A DNA stretch of 64,000 bases from Chelydra serpentina (GCA_037349315.1 JBAIAC010000004.1:35839001-35903000); one strand, 5' to 3'; numbered from the stretch's first letter, positions 45,645-57,724 are shown. Notes: generated by a model from the letters alone, not told the origin. Numbers and translations are program-made.

Positions 45645-46812
45645 TGTGATGGGTTGTCACCCCCCGGGTGCAGCCTGGGAGCCGTGGGAACCTCTGTGCC
45701 CCTAACCATTCAGCCGGGTTGGGCCTTCCCACATTGCTCTGCTGGTGATTTAGCCAGCCTCTCCAGGCCCTGTTATCACCCTACAAGACAGCAGGTGGCA
45801 CCACACACCCAACTGAGCTACCTGAGTGCTTTACCTAAGCCACTCAAGGACAAACAGGAGACAACAGCCAATTTCCCAACTTCCCAGCCTTGCACCCCAC
45901 CGGAGTATAAACCCAGAATTATACCGCCTTGCACTGCACAGGGATCTGTACAATACAAGCTCATTAATATAGTTCGCTTTCCCCCTCAATGTGGGAAATA
46001 TATGCACAAGAAGCCTGTGTTAAGCAAGCTGAGATTTTCCCAGGCACTTCACTTAAAGACACACTGGTTAAGATAAAACCATAAAACAAGTTTATTAACT
46101 ACATAAAGATAGATTTTAAGTGATTATAAGTGACAGCAAACAGATCAAAGCAGATTACCTAGTAAATAAACAAAAACACAAACTAAGCCTATTGTGCTGG
46201 TTAGATAGGATCTGAATTAGCAATTTCTCACCCTGACTGGTGATACAAGCAGTCCACCAAGTTTCCATACACAGGCTAGATATCCCTTTAGTCTGGGACC
46301 AGCACTTCCCCCAGTTCAGTCTTTGTGTGGGAAGTGAGGCCATGAGATGATGAAACTCCCAACCTTATATAGCTTTTTCATATTGCATGAATCCTTTGTT
46401 CCAAACTCATTTCCTAGTCCAGTTTGTGGAAAATACAGGTACCAAAATGGAGTTCAGTGTCGTGTGGTCTGGTCACATGCCCTAGCATGCCCTGCTGAAT
46501 CATAGCAGCCATTACTCATAAGATGGCTGAAACAGTCCATTGTCTTTGTTAATGAGCCATCTGTACTGTCTGGCTTCTTCATTGGTGTACCTGAAAGGCT
46601 AGTTGTGGGTGTTACCCAGAGTAAGCACATTTGAAATACAGATACATAGTCAATATTCCTAACTTCAGATACAAAAATGATACATGCACATAAATAGGAT
46701 ACTCATATTCAGCAAATCTTAACATTTCCATAGACACTTCACAAAACATATTTTGTATAAGATGCAGCATAGTTATGTCATAATTATACCAATATGAAAA
46801 ATCAGTGTCACA
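45645..46812 (-). mobile_element. LTR-like element A (minus orientation)
   Basis: The ends are TGTGATGGG and GTGTCACA, inverted TGTGA/TCACA termini. The minus strand has CTTATAAGT-like and AATAAACTTG motifs (near 46,090) and the phrase GTATCTGAAGTTAGGAATAT, shared with element B at 47,158. I see no convincing target duplication, perhaps because it lies at the edge of another repeat. Confidence 0.7.
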
Positions 46813-47157
46813 GTATGCACATCCTTGTCATAGAGAACAAGCAACTGAATATGAAGTCCCAGTGAGATGATGTGGCAAAGGGGCTACTGTGCAACTTAGA
46901 GGTAAAAAAGGCGAGTAGTGAGTATGGGTAAAGAGGTGATTTTACCTCTGTGAGTGGTATTGGTGAGACCAATAGTGGAATACCATGACCAGTTCTGGGG
47001 TCCATATTTTAAAAAGGATGTTGAAAAATTAATGATGATGCAGAGAAGAGACACAAAAATAATTCAAGGGCTGCAGAAAATGACTTGCGGTGAGAAATTT
47101 AAAGAGTTCAATCTGTTATCTTGGGGGATGACTTAATGACAGCATACAAGTATCTTC
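46813..47157 (+). pseudogene. Old CR1 ORF2 end, left part of a split copy
   Basis: The coding-like content (LVRPIVEYHDQFWGPYFKKD then MMQRRDTKIIQGL) matches the C-terminal region of CR1 ORF2. Stops and frameshifts are present. It breaks off at ACAAGTATCTTC, where LTR element B is inserted. Confidence 0.8.
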
Positions 47158-48412
47158 TGTGATGTTAAGCCCCCATATTCTTCATAGAAATATTGTTATG
47201 ATATGAATATGGCATAACTAAGATATGTTTTATGCAAGATGGGTCATGTGAGGTATCATTGGAAAGGTTATAATTTACTCAATGTAATTATCCAATTTGT
47301 ATACATATATCATTTCTGTATCTGAAGTTAGGAATATTTACTATATAACTATTACAACTGTGTGTGTACTTGGGGAACGCCTACCAGACAGTATGCAATC
47401 AGCCTGAATGGGCCATTAGGAAAGACAATTGATCTTTAAAGATGCTGATCTCCCATCTTCCTGGCGTTCCTTCCTGTGGACGTTATAAATTAAAGCCTGG
47501 TTGCTTTAACACTGCAAGGTCATGTGATAATGTCACCTGACATGAAATACCACCTTGGACACTGGTACTTTTCCACTAAAGTGGGGATCAAACAGGGAAA
47601 TAAAAGATTCCTGCCTTATGTAAATCCTATTTAAGGCTGGAGAGTGAGTTAATCTTGGCTCTTTTCCACTGACTAGATAGAAGACTGCTGAAAACACCTG
47701 AAGAAACAAAGGAACTAAGCTGGGGGTTGGGAGGGGCTGAGCCCAAGCGAGAGAGATCAGCTTGTAAAAGGAATCCGTGGAGATATAAGATGCAAGCAGT
47801 GCAGTTTACCTTCAGGAAACTCTGCAACCTGCTTGAAACAACATTTAGGGTGAGAAATTATTATTTGTAGCCAGTATTTTTAGTGTATTAAGCTTAGTTT
47901 GCGTGTTTTGTTTTATTTGCTCAGTAATCCGCTTTGTTCTGTTTGCTATCTCTTATAGTCGCTTAAAATTTACCTTTTTTGTAGTTAATAAACTTGTTCT
48001 TTGTTTATTTCAAAACCCAGTTTGTGCAATTCATAACTGGGGGTGGGGGGAGGAAGCTGTGCATATTTTCCTCCACATTGAGGGAGGAGGCGAATTTCAT
48101 GAGCTTACACTGTGTACATTTCTATACAGCACAAGGCAATATAATTTTGGGTTTACACTCTAGAGGGGGTATCCACCAAAGTGCTGGGCAATTCCCCGAG
48201 CTGAGTCCTCCCACACAGAGCTGATTGCAGACTCTGTGTGATTCTACAGCTGGGTGTGTCCCTACCAGTGTGTGTGCTAGAAGGGGGCTGGAGAGCCTGA
48301 CAGCAGCACAGGGGGGAGCGGGGGGGGGGACCCAGGCTGGTGGGACAGTCAGGGTCAGTGGGACCCCAGCATATCAGATGACACCCTGGAAGGGGGGGGG
48401 CAAGCCCTCACA
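47158..48412 (+). mobile_element. Solo LTR-like element B inside CR1
   Basis: It starts TGTGATGTTAAGCCCC and ends GGGGCAAGCCCTCACA, so the ends are inverted copies of each other. TCTTC flanks both sides (47,153-47,157 and 48,413-48,417) as a 5-bp target duplication. AATAAA at 47,987-47,992 marks plus orientation. It is 1,255 bp with no coding sequence. Poly-G runs near 48,310 and 48,392 are low complexity. Confidence 0.85.
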
Positions 48413-48780
48413 TCTTCACAAGGAGAAAATAGCAGGTATTAAAGGACTTTTCAGTCTAGCAGAGAAAGGCAGAACAAGAATCAATGTCTGAAAGATGAAG
48501 CCAGACAAATTCAAATTAAAAATTAGGCACAAAATTGAAAAGATGAATGTGATAAGCATTGGAACAAACTACCAAGGGAACTGATGAATTTTCCATCTCT
48601 TGGTGTCTTCAGATCAAGACTGGGTGCCTTTCTGGAATATCTGCTTTAAACAAACACAAGTTATTGGGCTCAATGAAAGGTACGTGGGTGAAATTTAATT
48701 AATTGTCTATGATATATGGAGGTCAGACTAGATGATCTAATGGTTCCTTCTGGCTTTAAACACTATGGAACTATGCAAAG
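48413..48780 (+). mobile_element. Old CR1, right part of the split copy (ORF2 end and 3' UTR)
   Basis: TCTTCACAAGGAGAAAATAG resumes the CR1 exactly where it broke off at 47,157. The 3' UTR follows with GGAGGTCAGACTAGATGATC, and the copy ends near CACTATGGAACTATG. Confidence 0.82.
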
Positions 48781-50234
48781 ACAATTACTGTCCACAGGAA
48801 TGCTTTAGTTAGTAATTGGAGTCTCATCCTGGACCAGAGTCCCTGATGCAGTGAATTTGCAGTGACACTCCTGGGAACATCTTCCCAGAGGAAATCAGAC
48901 AGGGCCCAGCCCTGACCATGTTCAGGTCTAACTGTATGACCTATCTCTTTGACAGGGCTTTCCCCTTGTAGCAGTACCCATAATTTGGAAGTTAGGAAGT
49001 GTAAGAAAGGGAACGCAAACAAATATGCACACTGGAATAAGGGAGGATGATAAATTATTACAAATTTAGGGCACATTCAGTGCCATCTTTAATTGCTTTG
49101 TATCACTTAGATACTACATCGATTGGTGCCATAGATTAACCTCCAGTATTTATTTTGATTATTTGGAACCAACTCAAGACAGCTTCAGAACCAGGCTCGT
49201 TGCGTTTAATATTTGGCATTGTACCCACAACATGATACCAATAGTCATCGAAATATGGTACAATTGTATAAAAATTGCAAGTGATCCTGACATGATATCT
49301 CCTAGTGATGCATCTTATTGCCTAGTTAGCAAACAGTACTAATTATTACAGTATTTACATCTACTTGTGCAGCCAGTTTTCATGTGGTTTCCAGAGACAC
49401 AAGAAATATGTTTTTAAGACAAAAACTGACACCGTTGCTCTAATTTACCCTGCTGAGAAATACAACGTGTCAACACGCTAATACAATTGTGATGTCTGCA
49501 TTGTACACATGATTGCTGTTTAATGTCACTAACCATGGCTTTTATGCATAGTATGAATAGATACCTTTGCATCCACAGTGGCAGGTGGGAGTTGAAGTTA
49601 TGTACATGCTTACTCCCAGGGGCACATTTTCATCCCACACTGCTCAATAAATGTTGGAAATATAGACAGCAGAATAAAGCATGCAATATATTGTATCTAC
49701 AATCAGTTTGCAATGAAAAAAGGAGCATTTTGTTGTTGCTTAGAAAAATAACTCATTTATCTAGGTGATATCTGTCTCATTCCTTGCTGGCTGTATATCA
49801 TAAAGAAAAGTTATGTTGTGGCTGTTATGTCACAGCCTGCTTTTGGGACCGGGGCAGTGAGGAGCTGCCCATCAGTGGGAGTTCTGAGCCAGCCAGAATG
49901 CCTCCAGGGGAGCACATTCTGTTACACTTCAGCTATCATGCAGAATTGTGGGTCATCAGTGATGTGAGGAAGCAAAGAGACGGGCTGCTTTTTATATGTC
50001 CAGATAGATATAGCTTTATAACTATGGTATTTAAATGTAAAACACCTCATAAAAAATAAATTAACTTGACTTACAAAAGTTCAGGTTACAAAGTACAGAA
50101 GGTTGCCTACTTTCCCAGCTACACTGAAGCTGAACCAGGGAGAATCCTACTGAGGCATGGGAAATTTCACAGTGTGCAATTAGCAGAAATAGAAACAGGC
50201 AAGATTAGGACAAATGGTTACTGACAGAGATTTC
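48781..50234. other. Unannotated AT-rich sequence
   Basis: No feature recognised. Confidence 0.5.
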
Positions 50235-50842
50235 CAAAGCATGGTTTTTAGGTGTCTGGTTACAATACTCCACTAAACCATTGGTTTTGGTATTGTTTTC
50301 ATATTTTTATACCCATTTCTTTACATAGAGACTGCATTAGCAAAGGTGTAAAATTTTGTGCCTTGATCGGCGAATACGTCCCCTGGAACACAAACTAAAG
50401 AAAATAGTTGCATTGGTAAACAGCTGGTATAACTCACTGACTTTTATTTCCCTTAGTGGACATGCCTTGTGATATGTAGTGGCAAAATCACAAATGTCAT
50501 AATGAGACTATTCTGGTAACTTGATCATCTCCATTCTAAGCATCTGACTATATCCAAAAGGGAGTTGAAGGAATCAGAAGGTACTTGCTCGCTCTTCCAG
50601 ATGAATGCTGTTAACTGGCACTCTGTGCTGGTCTGACAATAGGCCAACATGTCCTGAAACATGCTTCCCCAGTAAAATGTTTGGCCAGTTCGGAAATATA
50701 TGTTCTCTGTTACCCAGATGTCCTGCCCAAGAAATAGTATGCAGATCTCTGGGAGAGCTATTGATTTACTGCTGGATGCTCTCTCCTGTCTGGGCAGGGC
50801 ATAGTAGGCTCTTGTTTTCAGGCGCCCCGTGCTGACAGCCAC
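50235..50842 (-). pseudogene. Gypsy integrase remnant, antisense
   Basis: The frame 50,842-50,525 contains TFYWGSMFQDMLAYCQTSTE and a following CQL, the C..CQ half of the integrase zinc-binding domain, and LDIVRCLEW, the start of the catalytic core. After stops, VPGDVFADQGTKFYT (around 50,340-50,385) corresponds to the second catalytic aspartate region, and a degraded QNQWFSG segment to the region before the last acidic residue. The histidines of the zinc-binding domain are not seen. Several stops and shifts make it a dead fossil. No LTR was found nearby. Confidence 0.68.
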
Positions 50843-51000
50843 TACAACTCTATGGTGTACAACTCTATGGTGGTCTGCCTCTTCTTGTGACTCAGTCCAT
50901 TGGCCAGGCCAGGTTTAGTCCCATCCCTCCTGGGATGGTGAGCTAAGGGAGTTACAGCACAGCATGCTAGTATGTGCTGCAATTCACATCCCCATAGTCC

Positions 51001-51210
51001 TCACTAGGGGGCTGTGTAGACAAGTCCTTTGTACGCATCAGTTTAATGCACATAGGAAGTGTGCTAAGCTAAACCGCCTGAGGACAGTCACAGTACACAG
51101 TAAGCATGTCCACATGGGGAGTTAGTGCAGAGTAGCTAGTGCATTTTAAGTTCACACCCAACTTACTGCACACTAGCTTCCCCATGTAGACAACCCCTCA
51201 GACACCTCGC
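51001..51210. mobile_element. Palindromic MITE
   Basis: TGTCCACATGGGGAGTTAGT at 51,108 pairs with the reverse complement of the right end (TGTCTACATGGGGAAGCTAG), and the centre is also self-complementary. A second TGTGTAGACAAG terminus at 51,014 may belong to a partial neighbouring copy. Confidence 0.6.
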
Positions 51211-53847
51211 TGCCTCCCTGGACTTCTTCCTATCGTGACCTTACTTCATGCCCTTTCCCACAGCCCCTCCCTGGGATTATTGTATGTCTGCCTCTGTCGA
51301 TATCTTTCCTCCAATCTCTAGCCACCTGGGAAGAACTTCAGAGTTCTTCCTCTCTCCCTACAGCCCCCTTCTCATCTGTCTTCCTCGGTTTGTGCTCCTC
51401 AACCAGCTTCTCCCACAGCTGGGCTCCTCTTCAGTTGGGCCTGTCCCACCCTACAGCTGTAACCAGATGCGCCAATTGCTCTCAATCTCCAGTTAACTCT
51501 TTCATTATCAGTGTGGGGCACATATCCCATCCCCCTTGGGCATAACCAGCATTTTTCCTGTGAAGGAAAAGAGGATGCTCTATTCCAGGATAAACTAATC
51601 ATCTGGAGCTGGCAGGAGGGGCAGGAGGTGTCCCCTCCATGGGGCACTCAAAGACCTGTACACCCCGTCTTAGTTCCCAGTTAAGGTTAGATAAAATCCC
51701 ATAGCTCCAGCACGTACTGAACTGATCAGCTGCTGATAGATTATATTATCATCAACTCTGCCACGTGTTGTTGTTTTTTTCATTTATCCTTGAAGAGTTC
51801 ATCGACTGCCTTAGCTGGAGTAATAACTGTGGGTGAGATAAGTCCTTTCTGAAGCAGCCCTTGCATGTTTAATACAGAAATGTGAACCTCGCCTGACACC
51901 ATTCTGTTCACTCGAAGCCCTGTGTGTCAATATTTTTCATGCTCCTCAGTTCATGTCAGTCAAATCAGGCAACTGCATACACTACATATGTACTAGGCTT
52001 TCCTCTGCTCATAGGCAAAGGGAGACCTTTCATCATCAGAGAAGGCAGAGTGCTGGGGTACTGAAGGAATCAAAAAGCCAAAGGTAACCTCCTCCTCAGC
52101 CAAGACTTTCCTAGGACACTCATTTGTCCCTTGTCGTTTAAAATGAATCCAGTGCTCATGTAAGGTAGACGACATCCTCCATTTAAGCACTGCACAGGCA
52201 GCGACTGTGCAAACTTTGCTTCCCACTGACCCCACCAATATACAATTGCCCTGACCTGGACAAACCATTGTAGAGATGAAGGAGAATTTCCATCCCTGTG
52301 GCCACTCAGTCTCTGGACTCAGAGCTGAGATTGCCCTATTAGTGCCAATTGTGAGTGTGCTGTAAGCGGTGTGAGCATTGGCCACTGGGAACAGGAATGA
52401 AAGTTGCACTTATTTCACATTTTACATGCCACTGAGAGGCCTTCACATGGAAATTTCTTTCTGTCTCCACTGACCTGGGTGAATCCAGCTCAAACTGATA
52501 AGCTATTGATGGAAGCGTCCATATGCTCATGCCAATACTTGGAGCAATTCAGTTCCCTTCTAGGCCTCTTTTTTGGCCCAGACTTACTTCTGTTCTGTAC
52601 AAATCTGTAGTCTAGCAGCTGTTTAATATTGTGATATGATTTTCCTCAATAGCGAAAATGCTGAGTCTGGTTACAGGTTATGCAAACCTTTATGTCAAAT
52701 TCTGCATAATTCCAAGCTTTCAGCTCTGCTGTTTCTCTGCTGCTTTTCAGTGGCATCCTTCCTTGCCACGCTTTTGAAGACAGGCATCTCACATTTAGCC
52801 CTTAACAAATATTTCTGTCCCAGAACTGCAACCTGCAAGAAAGCAAATATCAATAACTACAGAACCCCTGAGGAGATTTAAACAACAGCATGGGCAATTT
52901 TGCCTGGAGAAATGTATTGGGGAGCCAAGAAGTCATCTAAATAGTACATTATTTGAATGGTGCTTATTTAAATAAGCAACATCCGTATTAACGTCCCTTT
53001 TACATTAATTATTTCTCCCTATAGAGGGCTTGTAGGGGGTCCCGCAGGGGAAAAGAGAGAGCCCTATCTGTGCTGTGTGCTGTATAACTGAAGAGCACAT
53101 TGAGGAACCCTTCATTTTCAGCCCAGTAGGTAGCACAGATGATTAATATAATCACGGAGAGGTGGATAAGATTTAGCTGCCTCAGCCAAGTCTTGCTAAT
53201 CTGCATTCTTCACACTGGATTAGTGAGAATCTCAGGGTTTTATCATTTTCTTTTGAAAAGCCATGCAAACACTGGATTTTCATCCCTACGGTTAGTGCGT
53301 TACTAGGGATCTTTTTGATATTCATAAGGGATTGTCTGTGCTGGGTCTAGAGCAGGGGAACGATTTCCAGGATCAAAGCTGGATTGCCTTAGCATGTCAA
53401 ATGTCTAAATCCCCCCAAGTCTTTCTAGGTTGGCACAGGAAGCAGCCACTGGGTCATCAGTACTGATTTGGAATGGCCTCTCTGCCTGCACTCATCAATT
53501 GTGCACTGAAGTTTCATATAATAGTCCATTAAATCCCACAAGACACAATCCCTCTTGTTGCTACATGTGCATTTGCTACCTTAGGGACAGAAACGATGAG
53601 GAAACACTCATTCTTTCCATTTATTTGAAACAAACAATCTAGCTAGTTTTAAGATGAAGTATGAAATGTTTATTAATGGGATTATGTGATGGGGTTGCCT
53701 ACAATAGCAAGGGACTGGGCTGGACCACAGAGATCCCCTCTAGCTCTATGTTTCTCTGAAATAGCTGTGAGCTGCCATGATTGTCTTTTTCCACAGATTA
53801 AAAATATGCACACAGCACCCTATCTTATAAGGCTCAGACTCCTGCAA
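51211..53847. other. Unannotated sequence
   Basis: No gene or repeat recognised. A pyrimidine-rich stretch at 51,220-51,480 gives spurious open frames. Confidence 0.5.
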
Positions 53848-54691
53848 GAAGCACTCCGCAGCACAGTATGGGGAGGAGGTGACCAGCCCTCTGTGGAGAA
53901 AGAAGTAGTTCGGGACTATTTAGAAAAGCTGGACGAGCACAAGTCCATAGGGCCGGATGCACTGCATCCGAGGGTGCTAAAGGAGTTGGCCGATGTGATT
54001 GCAGAGCCATTGGCCATTATCTTTGACAAATCATGGCAATCGGGGGAGGTCCCGGATGACTGGAAAAAAGCTAATGTAGTGCCCATCTTTAAAAAAGGGA
54101 AGAAGGAAGATCCGGGGAACTACAGGCCAGTCAGTCTCACCTCAGTCCCTGGAAAAATCATGGAACAGGTCCTCAAGGAATCAATTATGAACCACTTAAA
54201 GGAGGGGAAAGTGATCAGGAACAGTCAGCATGGATTCACCAAGGGCAAGTCATGCCTGACTAACCTAATTGCCTTCTATGATGAGATAACTGGCTCTGTG
54301 GATGAGGGGAAAGCAGTGGATGTGCTATTTCTTGACTTTAGCAAAGCTTTTGATACAGTCTCCCACAGTGTTCTAGCCAGCAAGTTAAAGAAGTATGGGC
54401 TGGATGAATGGACAGTAAGGTGGATAGAAAACTGTCTGGATGGTCGGGCTCAACGGGTAGTGATCAATGGCTCCAGGTCTAGTTGGCAGCCGGTATCAAG
54501 TAGAGTGCCCCAAGGGTTGGTGCTGGGGCCGGTCTTGTTCAATATCTTCATCAACGATCTGGAGGATGGTGTGGACTGCACCCTTAGCAAGTTTGCAGAT
54601 GACACTAAACTGGGAGGAGTGGTTGATACGCTGGAGGGTAGGGACAGGATACAGAGGGACCTAGACATATTAGAGGATTGGGCCAAAAGAA
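53848..54691 (+). pseudogene. CR1 ORF2 reverse-transcriptase fragment lacking both ends
   Basis: An uninterrupted frame runs from [20 protein letters not shown] through [60 protein letters not shown] and [20 protein letters not shown] to FADDTKLGG. It is very similar to the full-length copy at 40,538 and free of its frameshifts, so it is young. It stops at GAGGATTGGGCCAAAAGA, about 750 nt before the expected CR1 3' end, and joins unrelated sequence. Upstream residues in the same frame are not CR1. Confidence 0.9.
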
Positions 54692-55651
54692 TGTACCATC
54701 TCCTCAGCAATAAGAAAAAGCAACCTACAGGAAAATTTAATAGGAGTTGAAAGTTTCTCTCCTATTGGAGGAGAGAAAGATGCAACACACGGCATTCCCG
54801 TCAAAATCTAGTCACTGTCTTGAGCAAGGGTTGAAGTGCAGTTGCACCACGTATGAGAAAGGATTGTGCCTGAGAGAGTTCCTGTCCTTCCCTGAGATTC
54901 CCAGCGCATAGAAGACTTGCACAGGCTGCATCCTCTTTTTTAAGAAGAGGCAGCCTGGTTTCCTAAGTGCAGCTGGCCTGTTGTGTGGGCCAGTGCACGG
55001 TAGGTGGGATCATGGTCCGACTTCCTCCCCATTCTCTTTGTGGCAACGTGTGCTCCAAGGGGCACATGAAGAAAGAGCCATCCCTGGGATGAGGACTGTC
55101 CCTTGTCCCGGAGCAGTTCATAGTGGGGGAAGGCTCCTTGTGTCCATACACCCATGTAAAGGTCAGAGACAAACTGGCCCTGTTTATTTTAATTTAAAAT
55201 ATTCAACTATGCCCTGTAAATGAAGTGTGATAGTCTGAATAAGAATCTGAGCCTGATATGCAGGAGTGCTGAGCTGCCAAAACTCCAGCTGAAGTCAATG
55301 GGAGTGGAGGGTGCTCAGCAGCTATTAAAATCAGGGTCTCTGCTTATTGCTGAGGAGGTTACCAAGCAGCTGCACTGTCACTCAAGCATCAGGGGCCTGA
55401 TATCTCAGGGTACCCTTAACTCACTTTTCAGTTAGAGCTGAGGGATGCACTTCATAGGAACAGGCCCTAAGGAAAGAGATTGGTTTGACAGAGAAAAGTC
55501 TATCAGTCCTGGGCATTTCAACACACACTAGAGTCTGCACTAGACATTTGGTGTGAAATCCTGGCCCCACTGAAATCAATAGAAGTTTTCCATTGACTTC
55601 AACAGAGCCATTGACTTCAAAGGAGCTCCATAGGCTCCCTGCTCCAGAATG
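54692..55651. other. Mostly unannotated; ancient palindromic motif twice
   Basis: GCTGAAGTCAATGGGAG at about 55,289-55,305 and CCATTGACTTCAACAGAGCC at 55,589-55,608 are copies of a dispersed ancient motif. Confidence 0.45.
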
Positions 55652-55659
55652 CATGTGAG

Positions 55660-55961
55660 CAGTAGCGTAGCCAGGGGGGAGCAGGGGGAGCAGCCGCTCC
55701 CCCTTGAGCAGAAGCGGCGGAAGCGGCGCCTTTTTTTAGCCGCACTAAAAAAAGGCGCCGCTTCTTTTTAAGCGCCGCTTCTTACACTCACCCGGCGGCG
55801 CTCCGGGTCTTTGGCGACATTTCGGTGGCGGGTACCACCAAAGACCCGGAGTGAGCCGCCGAAGTGCCACCAAAGACCCGGAGCGCCGCCGGGTGAGTAC
55901 AGGGGGAGGCGCCTTTTTATAGCGCCGCTCCCCCTGCACTCCGGACCTGGCTGCGATACTG
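55660..55961. mobile_element. hAT MITE with perfect 8-bp target duplication
   Basis: The ends CAGTAGCGTAGCCAGG and CAGTATCGCAGCCAGG (inverted) form 16-bp terminal repeats. CATGTGAG flanks both sides exactly (55,652-55,659 and 55,962-55,969), the 8-bp duplication of hAT transposons. The 302-bp body is very GC-rich and made of nested inverted repeats around GGCGCCGCTTC and CCAAAGACCCGGAG. It has no coding capacity and depends on a transposase made elsewhere. Confidence 0.93.
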
Positions 55962-55969
55962 CATGTGAG

Positions 55970-56749
55970 ATGCAGTTGCCAAAAGTCAAATATTGTGTTG
56001 GAAAAATCATGCTGTTCTGATGCTGGCTCATGGTTCCATCAAAGCTTTTAAATGTCAGCTCTGTCTAATCTGTCTTTAATTCACCCACCTCCATGGTATG
56101 TGAGTACTGACAAAATTATGTAACTCACACCATCCGCCTGAAAGCCTGGCTTTGCCTTGCTTTCCTCACCCAAACACCTGTGCGGATACTTTATCATCAA
56201 CATTATTAGTTGTTATCTTCAGGGAAGTGATGCCAGGCTACTCTTCGGGGCTGTTGCTATGTGAAAAAAGCAAAGAACTGGGTGGGACCTAGGGGTCTGA
56301 TTCTCCAGTGCCTGGCACCTTGTGTTGTCATTTACACAAGTGGAAAATAGGTGTTGAATGCTACCCAGTCAGAATGGTAGCATCTTATTTGGCACTCATC
56401 TGCGCAGGTATACATGACAACACTAGGAGCAAGGCAGTCGGGTATCAGCCTCTATCGTTCTGGGTATTTATATCTCAGCCAACATCATGGTATCTAAGAC
56501 CCACCATGGTATCTAAGGCACAACAGCTGTGGAGCAGCCACCAAAGAAGTTCTTGCCCTGCTCTTTAGAACCAGCCCCAGTGACCCTAACGAAGGCAGCT
56601 GTCATGGCCAATCACAGCGAGAATGGCAGTCCCTTGAAGAAGCAAATGCCTAGCTCACTGGGGGCTCAGAAGATCAAGACTTACAGTTGAATCTGGTGTT
56701 GGACAGGGAGCCAGTGTAGTATACAGAGACCAATCTGTTTATTGGTCTC
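55970..56749. other. Unannotated sequence
   Basis: No feature recognised. Confidence 0.5.
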
Positions 56750-57178
56750 ACATCAGTCTATTTAGTTTAGTTAAAAGAAGGTTAAGGGGTGACTTGGTCA
56801 TTGCCTGCAAGTATCTACCTGGGGAAGAGATTTCTGATCATAGACATCTCTGTAATTTAGCAAAAAAAAGCCATAATGTGATCCAATCACTAGAGGCAGA
56901 AGCTAGACAAATTCAGAATAGAAATAAGATGCACATGCATAAGGTGCAATGGGCAATTAACCGTTGGAAGAACTTACATAGAGCTGTGGCGGATTCTCCA
57001 TCACTTGAAGTGTATCAAGAGTAGCTATCTTTCTAAAAGATATGCCATCACTCAAGCAGAAGTTAGGGGCTTAATGAAGAAATTAAAGGGGGGTTTCTGG
57101 GGCCTACGTTATGTAGGAGGTCAGATTAGATGATCCAAATGGTCTCTTCTGGCCTTAAAATCTACAAATCCGAGGGAT
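56750..57178 (+). mobile_element. CR1 3'-end copy
   Basis: The coding part (LVIACKYLPGEEISDHRHL, then AINRWKNLHRAVADSPSLEV) is the C-terminus of ORF2, followed by a 3' UTR with GGAGGTCAGATTAGATGATC and TGGTCTCTTCTGGCCTTAAA. 5'-truncated, as usual for CR1. Confidence 0.85.
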
Positions 57179-57542
57179 TTGTTCTTGTTGCCCTGTGTTG
57201 CTTAGTAGATAGGCTACTGTGTGTGGGCCTTGCTGGAGCCTTAATCATAACTAAGAGCACAAACTAAAGTAGGCCTTGGCAGAATAGTAACACTCTAAGG
57301 TCATCTAACCAAGTAAGCACATGACAGCAGAGGATGGTAAAGAAACACCCAGAGTTCTCAAGTAACTGCATAAACACATTCCTGCAAGGTAGTGCAGGGA
57401 CACACAGATCCCTCATAAGGTAAGGAGGGAATGACAGCGTAGTGGATGAGGATGTTTGTTCAAACTAGCAGGTACAAGGTACAGGATAATAATGAAAAGC
57501 ATATGGAATGCAATATTTAACTTTTGTATCACTGTACAGAAC
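57179..57542. other. Unannotated spacer
   Basis: No feature recognised. Confidence 0.5.
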
Positions 57543-57724
57543 GGGGGGAGGGATAGCTCAGTGGTTTGAGCATTGGCCTGCTAAACCCAGGGTTGTAAGC
57601 TCAATCCTTGAGGGGGCCATTTAGGAATCTGGGGCAAAAATTGGTGATTGGTCCTGCTTGGAGAAGGGGGTTGGACTAGATGACCTGCTAAGGTCCTTTC
57701 CAACCCTGATATTCTATTATTCTA
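57543..57724 (+). mobile_element. Tortoise-type Pol III SINE with CR1 tail
   Basis: The head GGGAGGGATAGCTCAGTGGT (box A) and TAAGCTCAATCCTTGAGGGG (box B) are tRNA-derived. The central region GGGGCAAAAATTGGTGATTG follows. The tail GGGGGTTGGACTAGATGACC and AAGGTCCTTTCCAACCCTGA matches the 3' end of the CR1 at 40,538-40,600 over about 60 bp and ends in ATTCTATTATTCT. CR1 proteins are thought to copy such SINEs by recognising that tail. This is the best taxonomic marker in the window. Confidence 0.92.

Noticed and set aside
45552..46076. 174-codon open frame
   Set aside because: It crosses the border between a MITE and LTR element A and is antisense to the LTR.
45645..46812. Complete provirus formed by LTR-like elements A and B
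   Set aside because: The two elements are in opposite orientation and the spacer is CR1, not viral genes.
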